From positions 1-32,549 of the IMG/VR virus record IMGVR_UViG_3300028024_000173: a stretch of DNA of 32,549 nucleotides. The stretch is one strand, 5' to 3'. Shown here in pieces: positions 23,322-30,493 of this stretch (its first letter is position 1; each line of letters begins with the position of its first letter). A program made the position numbers and the translations under genes. The DNA is from a virus. A model generated the notes under the pieces. That model saw only the letters and a list, made by a program, of their open reading frames with translations. It was not told the DNA's origin and did no database searches.

Positions 23322-23975
23322 ATGTACTATCTCGACACGAAGGATGGTCCCAGCAATTCGCTATATCCAAAGCCCTTTCAGAACAGGAACGGGGTTGACG
23401 TCATCGACGAAGATTTCCTCCGGCCCGCCGACGAACGTATGGCTCTCGGCATCTGGCCGTTGGAGAACGATGAAAGGCCAGACGAAAACGACTTTGATGT
23501 CATCGGCGAAGAATACGAACACCGGGAAAGCGTCGTTGTTCGTCATTGGCTAAAGCAACCGAAGTCCGCCGCCGATCTCGCGGCAGCGCAGGCTGCGGCT
23601 TTGAAGGCAACGCGCACCAGTGCAGTGGCGGAGATCGACGCGCAAGCGGGTATCGAGCGGACACGTTACATCACCATCGCCCCCGGCCAGGAGTTGACCT
23701 ACGTCACCAAGCAACAGCAGGCGGCGGCGTTCCAGGTCGATCCCGAGCCGTCGCAGGAGAAATACCCGCTGATCTACGCCGAGATCGGCATTACGGGGGA
23801 CAATCCGCAGGCCGTCGCCGTTGCGGTGTTGGATGCGGCGCATGCCTGGGGTTTGATCGGCTCCGCCATTGAGGCGGTGCGATTGAGCGCTAAGCAGGCC
23901 GTGGCTGCGGCTGCCGACATCGCAGCCATCGACGTCATCATTCAAAACCTGACTTGGCCCGAGGAGGCAGACTAA
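23322..23975 (+). CDS. Fibre-associated protein, probable fibre assembly chaperone
   Basis: The 217-residue product follows the fibre gene with a GAGG ribosome site. Its N-terminal 80 residues are acidic with many Pro/Asp/Glu; residues 80-217 are helical with EIDAQAGIERTRYITIAPGQ and an Ala-rich C-terminus. The helical EIDAQ region resembles DUF4376-like and P2 G-type fibre-assembly proteins, which usually lie here. I cannot identify a firm family match, so the role is inferred mainly from position. Confidence 0.6.
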   Translation: MYYLDTKDGPSNSLYPKPFQNRNGVDVIDEDFLRPADERMALGIWPLENDERPDENDFDVIGEEYEHRESVVVRHWLKQPKSAADLAAAQAAALKATRTSAVAEIDAQAGIERTRYITIAPGQELTYVTKQQQAAAFQVDPEPSQEKYPLIYAEIGITGDNPQAVAVAVLDAAHAWGLIGSAIEAVRLSAKQAVAAAADIAAIDVIIQNLTWPEEAD

Positions 23976-23977
23976 TT

Positions 23978-24325
23978 ATGTGGACCGCTATCAAAGCGAA
24001 GCTCATCGCGATCTGGAATACGCTCACCACGGACATCGATTGGGAGGATGTCCTTATCCATGTCGGTGTCGGCGCCGGCCTGACAATCCTCATCGGCCTG
24101 CTGGACAACCCTTGGTACGGCGCGGCCATTGCCTGCACGTTTTTCTATGCACGTGAACAGGCGCAGCAAGGTGACAAGGATGTGCCGCCCATCGGCTGGC
24201 GGAAGTTCGTCCCGGTCTATTGGGGACCGCATGGGCAAGCAGAGTTTCTGCCCCTTTTGCCAGTCACACTCGCGTTAGCCTGGGGCCTGACTTGGATCAA
24301 GGTTCATTTCGCCTTTCACCTTTAG
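23978..24325 (+). CDS. Small membrane protein between fibre and sheath genes
   Basis: ATG 23978, after GAGGAGG at 23961, gives a 115-residue protein with probable membrane segments at about residues 27-50 (VGVGAGLTILIGLLD onward, then WYGAAIACTFFYA) and 90-112 (FLPLLPVTLALAWGLTWIKV). The middle is polar. It is inserted where P2 has no gene. It might be a holin-type protein missing from the lysis block, or a superinfection-exclusion protein. Neither is shown by the sequence. Confidence 0.7.
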   Translation: MWTAIKAKLIAIWNTLTTDIDWEDVLIHVGVGAGLTILIGLLDNPWYGAAIACTFFYAREQAQQGDKDVPPIGWRKFVPVYWGPHGQAEFLPLLPVTLALAWGLTWIKVHFAFHL

Positions 24326-24336
24326 GAGCTACGACT

Positions 24337-25025
24337 ATGGCGACCGATTTCTTGCATGGTATTGAAACCATCGAGCTTAGCAACGGAGCGCGGCCGATCC
24401 AGGTCGCGAAATCATCCGTCATCGGCTATGTGGGCACCGCCAAGCGCTGCGCGTTGCGGGCATGCTCGCGCGTCGCGACAATGAGCAAGGTTTCTGGTGG
24501 TCGCCGTCCAATATGATCATCGAAGGCGCCATCGGTATGTCACGGCCGGTTGACTGGTACATCAATGACGTCAATTGCGCGGCCAACTACCTGAACAGCC
24601 AGCAGGTGACAACGATCATCCGCAATGACGGCTTCCGCCTGTGGGGCAACAGGTCGCCGGCACAAGACCCGCTGTGGGCTTTCCTGTCGGTTCGTCGAAC
24701 GGCCGATATGGTCTATGAAAGCTTGGAACAAGGGCTGCTCTGGATCATGGACAGGCCGATTATCCCGTCCACAATCGAGGATCTAGAAGAAACGGTGAAT
24801 GCCTTCCTTCGGAAGCTGAAGGCAATGGGCGCGCTGCTCGGCGGAGAGGCTTGGTTGCCCCGCGATTTGAACAGCGCCACCGAATTGCAGGCCGGCCATG
24901 TCTATCTGAAGCTGGACCTCGAACCGCCCGCACCGTTGGAGCGACTGACCATCTACGCTCAGCGCAACGGCGACTACTACATTGAGGCCCTGGATAACTG
25001 GTTGGTGGACAAACCGTCCAACTAG
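24337..25025 (+). pseudogene. FI: Tail sheath protein FI, internally deleted and frame-shifted
   Basis: ATG 24337 with a GGAG ribosome site begins a proper P2-FI-like sheath (ATDFLHGIETIELSNGARPI, then SVIGYVGTA at residues about 28-36). At about 24441 the frame loses similarity and stops at 24514-24516. The C-terminal sheath domain continues in the -1/+2 frame from about 24450 to 25025: RVAGMLARRDNEQGFWWSPS, then VTTIIRNDGFRLWGNRSPAQ and DPLWAFLSVRRTADMV. P2 FI is about 396 residues; here only about 35 N-terminal and 190 C-terminal residues remain, so roughly 170 residues (about 0.5 kb) are missing. The product cannot form a normal sheath. Confidence 0.88.
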
Positions 25026-25062
25026 ACGCCGCCGCTCTGCACCCTGACAGGAGACACACAAC

Positions 25063-25557
25063 ATGATCCCGCAGACCATTCGTCAGTTTAACGCGTTTAT
25101 CGATGGCGTTGGCTATGCCGGCCGCGTCACCGATAGCACTACGCCCAAGCTGACGCTGAAGACCGAGGATTACAACGCCGCCGGCATGGGTGGTACCGAT
25201 GTCATCCCGCTTGATCTCGACAAGATGGAAGTCGAACTGACCTTCCTGGAGCATACGCCCGCGCTTCTCGGCGTCATCGGCAGGGCCAATATTCCGATGA
25301 CCTTGCGTGCCGCTGCGAAGCGCGACGATGAAACGGCGGTGCCGCTGGTATGGACCATGCGCGGCATCTTCACCGAGCTTGATTCCGGACAGCTTAAGGC
25401 CGCCGCAAAGGTCGAACTGAAGCTGAAAGGCGTGTTGCGCTACAACAAGCTGACGCATAGCGGACAGTTGATCCATGAAATCGACATCGAAAACGGCGTG
25501 CGGAATATCGGCGGCACCGATCAGATGGCCGACATCCGCGCCGCTATTGGCATGTAA
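25063..25557 (+). CDS. FII: Tail tube protein FII
   Basis: The 164-residue protein matches P2 gpFII (172 residues). It starts IPQTIRQFNAFIDGVGYAGR, has KTEDYNAAGMGGTDVIPLDL and a centre with KMEVELTFLEHTPAL. The C-terminal YNKLTHSGQLIHEIDIENGV is diagnostic. It forms the rigid tube inside the sheath. The gene looks intact, unlike the sheath gene 37 bases upstream. A CAGGAGA ribosome site precedes the ATG. Confidence 0.95.
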   Translation: MIPQTIRQFNAFIDGVGYAGRVTDSTTPKLTLKTEDYNAAGMGGTDVIPLDLDKMEVELTFLEHTPALLGVIGRANIPMTLRAAAKRDDETAVPLVWTMRGIFTELDSGQLKAAAKVELKLKGVLRYNKLTHSGQLIHEIDIENGVRNIGGTDQMADIRAAIGM

Positions 25558-25569
25558 GGAACTACGGAT

Positions 25570-25878
25570 ATGACCAACAAGACCGTTTCACTGGAAACGC
25601 CGCTCGATCTAGGCGACCGCAAGCTTGAGGAACTTCTTCTCCGTAAGCCCACCGCTGGCGACCTGCGGGGCGTCTCGATGCTTCAACTCCAGCGTTGGGA
25701 CACGGATGAATGCCTCAAGGTTGTGGGGCGCATCAACCTCAACCAGGTCACGGTGGGGGACCTGGAAAAGCTGGAACCCTACGATCTGGCAGCCTTGATT
25801 TCGCAGGTAGCCACTTTTTTTATTTCGCCCAAGGCCATTCTGGCGGCGACGTTGGAGGCGACGTCGAAAGCGTCATAG
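25570..25878 (+). CDS. E: Tail assembly chaperone E (zero-frame product)
   Basis: The 102-residue zero-frame product matches P2 gpE. It contains VSLETPLDLGDRKLEELLLR, then KPTAGDLRGVSMLQLQRW and VTVGDLEKLEPYDLAALISQ. The family acts with the tape measure protein during tube assembly. Near its 3' end (codons 82-84) lies a run of seven T bases at 25815-25821, where a share of ribosomes should shift to the -1 frame and make the longer E+E' protein. Confidence 0.9.
   Translation: MTNKTVSLETPLDLGDRKLEELLLRKPTAGDLRGVSMLQLQRWDTDECLKVVGRINLNQVTVGDLEKLEPYDLAALISQVATFFISPKAILAATLEATSKAS
25815..25821 (+). promoter_or_regulatory. -1 ribosomal frameshift site T TTT TTT
   Basis: Zero-frame codons read ACT TTT TTT ATT, so the heptamer T TTT TTT (25815-25821) fits the X XXY YYZ slippery rule. 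After the slip, reading continues TAT TTC GCC into the E' frame. P2-like phages use a comparable site at the same place in gene E. Confidence 0.88.
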
Positions 25879-26024
25879 ACAACGCGTTGGACGATGTCGC
25901 CTTCGTCTACCATTGGTCGCTGACCGACCTCATGACCATGCCAATCGACCAACTGTTTGATTGGCAAACCCGCGCCCGCCGCCGGTTGCCACTGCCTGTT
26001 GTTCTTTGCGAGCCACTAAGATGA
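25821..26024 (+). CDS. E': E' extension of the tail assembly chaperone (reached by -1 frameshift)
   Basis: The -1 frame after the slippery run stays open for 67 codons to TGA 26022-26024. It carries the GpE family signature: ALDDVAFVYHWSLTDLMTMP, then IDQLFDWQTRARRRLPLP. There is no good independent start at its head, so it is expected only as a fusion to E, about 151 residues in total. The fused form is needed in small amounts for tape-measure chaperoning in P2 and lambda-type tails. Its stop overlaps the tape measure start (ATGA at 26021). Confidence 0.88.
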   Translation, partial: YFAQGHSGGDVGGDVESVIDNALDDVAFVYHWSLTDLMTMPIDQLFDWQTRARRRLPLPVVLCEPLR

Positions 26025-28498
26025 GCAACCTAAGCATCGCCCTAATCCTGAGTGCCGTGGACCGCATGAGCGGCCCCTCGAAAGCGGCGATGGCGGCGAC
26101 CCGGAGCGGCATCAATGACGTAACGCGGGCACAGGCCGAGGCTGACCGCGCATCTTCCGGCCAAGCCATGGTGTCGGCTTGGCGGGCGCGCAGGCAGGCC
26201 GTGGCCGATGCCGGCGCCGCTGCGGCGGCCACACAAGCGCAATTGACGCAGCTTGCCCGAGAGGGCGGCAAAGGTTCTGCCGAGTGGACCAAACTGGTGC
26301 GTGCCGCGCAAAATGCGAAGACGGCCGAACAGCAGCAAGCTGTTGCCCTGGCAAATCTCCGCAAGGAAATGCAGGCGGCCGGCATCGACACAACGCGGCT
26401 CGCCGAGGCGCAATTGTGGCTCGGCCGCGATGCCGAGCGGGCGCAGGCGCAATTGGCGGCTGCCAGTGCCAAGGCTCAAGTTACACAGGCCCGGCAGGCT
26501 GCGGCGCAATCCCGCCGCGCCGAAATGCAGGCGAATGGCGCCGAGCTTCAGGGGATGGTCGCGCAAGCGGCGGCCATGGCGGCGACGGGTGGACCGGTCG
26601 GATTGTCGGTTCGGTCCGCCATGGGATTTCAGGACTCGTTCGCCGATCTGAACAAGGTTGCCAATTTCGACCCGACACAGGCGCAAGCCATGTCGGCCGC
26701 GCTTCTGGAAATGCAAACCCGTATTCCCATGGCTGCGACTGGTCTTGCCGACATCATGACGGCGGCGAAGATGTCCAATGTCGCGAACCCGGACCTGATC
26801 CGCTTTACGGAGACGGCGGCGAAGATGGGCGTTGCCTTCGATCTCAGCGGCAAGGAAGCCGGCTCGATCATGGCGGCGTGGCAATCCGGCATGAAGCTGA
26901 CGACAGACCAGACCTTTGCGCTGGCTGATGCGGTCAATCATCTGTCCAACAATGGGATGAACGCGAGCGCCGCCGGCATCGCCGAGGTGATCCAGCGCCA
27001 AGGCGCCGTCGCACAGACCGCCGGTCTTGCGGCCCAAGAGACGGCTGCGCTTGCTGCGGCCTTTCTGTCGGCGGGTGCCGGCCCGGAGATCGCCGCCACC
27101 GGCCTGAAGAATTTCCTCGGTGCCCTGACGGATGGCACCAAAGCGACGACACAGCAGCGCGAAGCCTGGGATTTCCTCGGATTCGATCCGGAGCAACTGT
27201 CAGTCGATATGCAGCGAGATGCGCAGGGTACTATCACAAAGGTCATGGAGCGTCTGACCGCCGCCTATAATGACCCATCCGTCCGCGATAAGGTGCCGGC
27301 GCTCACCAGCGTGCTTTTCGGCGAAGAGAGCAAGGGCGCAATCATGCCATTGCTGACGAACCTGGATATGGTGCGGCGGGGTTTCTCACTGGTTGGCGAT
27401 CAAAGCCAATATGCCGGCTCGATGCAGCAGGAATACGACCAGCGCTCCAAGACGGCATCCAACTCGCTCGCATTGATGCGCGGGGCGGCCAATAGTCTGG
27501 CCGTGGCAATGGGCACCCAATTGTTGCCGGCGGTTTCGGCGGTTTCAGGCGCTGTCACCTGGCTGTTGTCCAGCGCGGCCGACTTTGCGACGGCCTTTCC
27601 GGTTATGACCCAGGTGGTGATGTACGGCCTTACGGCCTTCACCGCTATCACTGCGGCGGTGATGGCGGCGCGTATCGCCAAGATCCTGTACAAGCAAACC
27701 GTTCTCAACGTGAAGATCGCGTGGGACATCCTGACTGGCGCCGGCACCAGAGCGGTAGCGGTCTTCAATTTTGTGCGGACTGCCGTCATGCTGACTGCGG
27801 GTGCCATGCGCGCCATGGCAATCGCTGCCATGGCAACCCCGATCATTTTGGTTATTGCCGGCATAGCCGCCGCTGCCACGCTGATCTATCTATATTGGGG
27901 GCCGATCAGCGGGTTTTTCGCGGGCGTGTGGGACGCCATAAAGGGACCGGCTCTGGTCGCGTGGAGCTATCTCAAAGAGCTTCTGGCTTGGACGCCGCTC
28001 GGTGTCATTGTCGAAAATTGGGGACCGATCTCCAATTTCTTCAGCGGCCTGTGGGATGGCATTACAGCCAAGGCCGCGGCTGCCTGGAACTGGATCAAGG
28101 ACACCGTTCTAGGTCCGCTGATCGCTCTTAAGAATACGCTCGGCGGTGCCTGGAATGCGGTCTTTGGCGGCGGCACTGATGCGGCTGCGAACAGCGCCAG
28201 CGCTCAGGCGGCGGTCCAAGCCCAGGCGGCCCAGAATGCGACGATCCCCATGCCGCCTCGTTTGGTTGCCAACGATAATCCGGCTGGCTCTGCCAATGAC
28301 AACTCCGTGAGCGTCCGGCCAGTTGCTGCGGCCGTCGGTGGCACGACCTACAGCTTTCAAGTCTCGGTCACGCTTCAAGGCGTCGGGATGAATGAGGTTG
28401 AAGGGATGGTTCGTAAGAGCGTCGAGAGCGGCATCCGGCAGTCGATGGCCAACGCGCGGGCCGATAGTCGCGCTGTCAATTACGATCAACCGGAGTGA
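26021..28498 (+). CDS. T: Tail tape measure protein
   Basis: ATG 26021 gives an 825-residue protein. Residues about 60-190 are Ala/Gln/Arg-rich helices likely to be coiled coil. A TP901-type core follows (AMGFQDSFADLNKVANFDPT, then LAAAFLSAGAGPEIAATGLK). Hydrophobic segments lie near residues 530-550 and 595-625 (TPIILVIAGIAAAATLIYLY), with two copies of a W-GPIS-FF motif after them. Tape measures set tail length and may pass into the host membrane. The size is close to P2 gpT (815). Confidence 0.93.
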   Translation: MSNLSIALILSAVDRMSGPSKAAMAATRSGINDVTRAQAEADRASSGQAMVSAWRARRQAVADAGAAAAATQAQLTQLAREGGKGSAEWTKLVRAAQNAKTAEQQQAVALANLRKEMQAAGIDTTRLAEAQLWLGRDAERAQAQLAAASAKAQVTQARQAAAQSRRAEMQANGAELQGMVAQAAAMAATGGPVGLSVRSAMGFQDSFADLNKVANFDPTQAQAMSAALLEMQTRIPMAATGLADIMTAAKMSNVANPDLIRFTETAAKMGVAFDLSGKEAGSIMAAWQSGMKLTTDQTFALADAVNHLSNNGMNASAAGIAEVIQRQGAVAQTAGLAAQETAALAAAFLSAGAGPEIAATGLKNFLGALTDGTKATTQQREAWDFLGFDPEQLSVDMQRDAQGTITKVMERLTAAYNDPSVRDKVPALTSVLFGEESKGAIMPLLTNLDMVRRGFSLVGDQSQYAGSMQQEYDQRSKTASNSLALMRGAANSLAVAMGTQLLPAVSAVSGAVTWLLSSAADFATAFPVMTQVVMYGLTAFTAITAAVMAARIAKILYKQTVLNVKIAWDILTGAGTRAVAVFNFVRTAVMLTAGAMRAMAIAAMATPIILVIAGIAAAATLIYLYWGPISGFFAGVWDAIKGPALVAWSYLKELLAWTPLGVIVENWGPISNFFSGLWDGITAKAAAAWNWIKDTVLGPLIALKNTLGGAWNAVFGGGTDAAANSASAQAAVQAQAAQNATIPMPPRLVANDNPAGSANDNSVSVRPVAAAVGGTTYSFQVSVTLQGVGMNEVEGMVRKSVESGIRQSMANARADSRAVNYDQPE

Positions 28499-28501
28499 TG
28501 C

Positions 28502-28912
28502 ATGGCCCTTCCGGTCCAAATGGCAATCGGTGCTTATCGCTTTCAGGTATCGACCGCCGCGTATCAGCAGCTACAGCGTAAATATGGGTGGCGCTGGACG
28601 AAGGTTGACCGGGCCGCCCGCGCGCCGGCAATGCAATATGTCGGCCCGGCTTTGCAGGAGATGACCTTTGACGGAACGATCTATCCGCATGAGCGCGGCG
28701 GTTGGCAACAAATCGAGGCCATGCGCAAAGAGGCGGATAAGCACCAGCCCTTGCCGCTGGTATCCGGCTTTGGCGAGGTCTTCGGGGATTTCGTCATCTT
28801 GACGATCCAGGAGACACTATCGCGGTTCCTGATCGGCAACGCGGCCGGGCGGATCGATTTCACCATGAGCATTCAGGAATACGTGCGTGATCCCAGCGAG
28901 GGCGGGCGGTAA
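28502..28912 (+). CDS. U: Tail protein U
   Basis: The 136-residue protein matches the P2 gpU family. Visible family segments are AYRFQVSTAAYQQLQRKYGW, ALQEMTFDGTIYPHERGG and SGFGEVFGDFVILTIQETLS. gpU acts at the tail assembly stage near the tape measure. It starts three bases after the tape measure stop, and its last base is the first base of the X start codon (TAATG). Confidence 0.95.
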   Translation: MALPVQMAIGAYRFQVSTAAYQQLQRKYGWRWTKVDRAARAPAMQYVGPALQEMTFDGTIYPHERGGWQQIEAMRKEADKHQPLPLVSGFGEVFGDFVILTIQETLSRFLIGNAAGRIDFTMSIQEYVRDPSEGGR

Positions 28913-29124
28913 TGGCGACGACGTATCGGACCATGCAAGGCGATATGGTTGATGAGATTTGCTTTCGCCACTATGGCCGTACCGCCGAGCTGGTGGAGAT
29001 GGTGTTAGAAGCCAATCCCGGTCTTGCTGCGAAGGGTCCGAAGCTATCGGCCGGCCTTGTCATCAACCTGCCGGACGCGCCGTCGCCGGCCCGCACCGCG
29101 CAAGTCATCAAGCTGTGGGATTGA
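28912..29124 (+). CDS. X: Tail protein X (LysM-like)
   Basis: This 70-residue protein matches the P2 gpX family, a short LysM-like fold: YRTMQGDMVDEICFRHYGRT, then VEMVLEANPGLAAKGPKLSA and GLVINLPD. Such domains are thought to hold the tape measure-hub contact or to bind peptidoglycan. It lies between U and D exactly as in P2. Confidence 0.95.
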   Translation: MATTYRTMQGDMVDEICFRHYGRTAELVEMVLEANPGLAAKGPKLSAGLVINLPDAPSPARTAQVIKLWD

Positions 29125-29128
29125 TGCG

Positions 29129-30178
29129 ATGACGCCGACATATCGCATCACTGCCGGTGGGAAAGATGTTACCTCGGTCCTTGCCAGCCGGCTTGTATCG
29201 ATCACCGTCACCGATGAAACCGGCGATAAGAGCGACCAGATCGACATCACGCTAGACGACAAGGTCGATATGAACGGCGGTTACATTCAATTGCCGACCA
29301 AGGGCCTTATTTTATCGGTCGCCCTCGGCTATGTCGAAACAGGACTTGTCGATCTCGGCCGCTATGTCATCGACGAGACCAAGCTATCCGGCCCCGATCC
29401 GCGCAAGATCACGATCAAGGCCAAGTCCGCCGATATGAATTCGGCGATTAAGTCGCAGAAGACCCGCACATGGAAGGGTCAAAAGCTTGGCGGCATCGTC
29501 ACCAAGATCGCGTCCGAGCATGGATTGACGGCGCGTGTCTCGCCCGATCTCGGGACCAAGGATATCGCGCAGATTGACCAGACGAATGAAAGCGATCTCC
29601 ATTTCTTGACGCGCATCGCGGGCGGCTATGGCGCCATGGTCAAGTCGGCCGATGGCAATCTGATTGTAGCGTTGCCCGGCGATGGAAAGACGACGAGCGG
29701 AAAATCCCTGCCGTCGCGGTCGATCCGGTTGGAGGATATCACCTCGTACGATTGCACATTGCCGGAACGCGGCTCTTATGGGTCGGTCAAGGCGCGGTGG
29801 CATGACACGGCCAACGGTCAGACGCGAACCGTTTCCTACGGCGATGAAAGCGACGGGCCGGAATATGTCTTGAACAAGGACTATGCAGACGAAGCTTCGG
29901 CCCTGGAGGCGGCAAAGTCCAAGAAAGGTGTGCAGGACCGTGGCACCGGGGAGTTGCGCCTTGATCTACCGGGCGATCCGACATTGGCGGCCGAGATGAT
30001 CGTCAACGTATCCGGCATCCGGCCGGGCATTGATGGCGCGTGGCGCGTCACGAAGGCCGAACACAAGTTGGAAGACGCTTTGCTGACGACCCTCACTTGC
30101 GAGTTGGGCAACGGCCAGAGCAAGGCCAATAAGAAAGGGGGAAACCGCTTCGGCAATTGGGAAGAACGCCCGCAATAG
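29129..30178 (+). CDS. D: Baseplate hub protein D
   Basis: ATG 29129 gives a 349-residue protein of the P2 gpD / T4 gp27 hub family. Segments TDETGDKSDQIDITLDDKVD and ALGYVETGLVDLGRYVIDET are typical. So are KTRTWKGQKLGGIVTKIASE and NESDLHFLTRIAGGYGAMVK. It closes the central hub that holds the spike. It is the last gene of the P2-type tail block; palindromic DNA and the com gene follow. Older annotations call it 'late control D', but it is structural. Confidence 0.95.
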   Translation: MTPTYRITAGGKDVTSVLASRLVSITVTDETGDKSDQIDITLDDKVDMNGGYIQLPTKGLILSVALGYVETGLVDLGRYVIDETKLSGPDPRKITIKAKSADMNSAIKSQKTRTWKGQKLGGIVTKIASEHGLTARVSPDLGTKDIAQIDQTNESDLHFLTRIAGGYGAMVKSADGNLIVALPGDGKTTSGKSLPSRSIRLEDITSYDCTLPERGSYGSVKARWHDTANGQTRTVSYGDESDGPEYVLNKDYADEASALEAAKSKKGVQDRGTGELRLDLPGDPTLAAEMIVNVSGIRPGIDGAWRVTKAEHKLEDALLTTLTCELGNGQSKANKKGGNRFGNWEERPQ

Positions 30179-30210
30179 GCGGGGGCTAGGCTGCGCTAAC
30201 AGCCCGAGCC

Positions 30211-30228
30211 GCGCGGTGGTCGCCGCGC
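30211..30228. repeat. Hairpin GCGCGG/CCGCGC between D and com
   Basis: GCGCGG (30211-30216) pairs with CCGCGC (30223-30228) over a six-base loop. It is the first of two stem-loops in the gap after the tail genes. No T-run follows, so it could be a Rho-linked stop, an mRNA 3'-end stabiliser or part of the com control region. Confidence 0.5.
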
Positions 30229-30238
30229 CCAGTAAACT

Positions 30239-30266
30239 GGCCCGCACTCCTGCGCAGGAGCGGGCC
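30239..30266. repeat. Large hairpin with perfect 14-bp palindrome upstream of com
   Basis: CTCCTGCGCAGGAG (30247-30260) is a perfect palindrome. It is flanked by GGCCCG (30239-30244) and CGGGCC (30261-30266), which extend the stem with a two-base CA bulge on the left. It lies 20 bases before the com ATG. It may be a regulator-binding palindrome, comparable in position to the OxyR/Dam control region of Mu mom, or a transcription terminator without a T-tract. Confidence 0.65.
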
Positions 30267-30286
30267 GAGTCACCACAGATAGGACC

Positions 30287-30493
30287 ATGGAGTCAATCAG
30301 GTGCGGCCAATGCCGCAAGTTGCTAGGCCGGGCAGCCATCCAAGCCGGCCGAGTCGAGATCAAATGTCCCCGATGTGGGACGATCAATCATTTGAAGGCC
30401 GGGAGCCTCGAAACCAGTGCGGCCAGACCGCCGGAAACAGAGGCCCGATATGGCACAGAAGCCAATCCGCCAAACCGGCACAATCGCCGATAA
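30287..30493 (+). CDS. com: Com-like zinc-finger translational regulator
   Basis: The 68-residue protein closely follows Mu Com: MESIRCGQCRKLLGRAAIQA, then EIKCPRCGTINHLKA. Four cysteines (C6, C9, C27, C30) form the zinc site. Mu Com binds the com-mom mRNA and opens a stem-loop that hides the mom start, so it activates translation of the overlapping gene. Here the overlapping gene codes a DNA methyltransferase, with a 44-base overlap. The ribosome site is weak (AGGA only two bases from ATG), but the N-terminal match to Com fixes the start. Confidence 0.92.
   Translation: MESIRCGQCRKLLGRAAIQAGRVEIKCPRCGTINHLKAGSLETSAARPPETEARYGTEANPPNRHNRR
30419..30431 (+). promoter_or_regulatory. Candidate Com-responsive stem-loop before the methyltransferase start
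   Basis: GCGG (30419-30422) pairs with CCGC (30428-30431) over loop CCAGA. It is enclosed by a bulged outer stem between GGGAGCCTC (30401-30409) and GAGGCCC (30440-30446), which would cover the AGAGG ribosome site of the methyltransferase (ATG 30450). This is the arrangement expected if Com must open the RNA. The fold was drawn by eye, not calculated. Confidence 0.5.

Noticed and set aside
24220-24516. 98-codon + strand frame as an independent gene
   Set aside because: Its true start is ATG 24337 with a GGAG site; it is only the N-terminal remnant of the sheath gene plus an out-of-frame tail.
24760-25476. 238-codon open frame on the - strand
   Set aside because: Antisense to the sheath C-terminal part and the tail tube gene, both clearly coding on the + strand.
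26042-27196. 384-codon open frame on the - strand
   Set aside because: It is antisense to the tape measure gene, its composition follows the third-codon bias of the + strand gene, and it has no domain or ribosome site.
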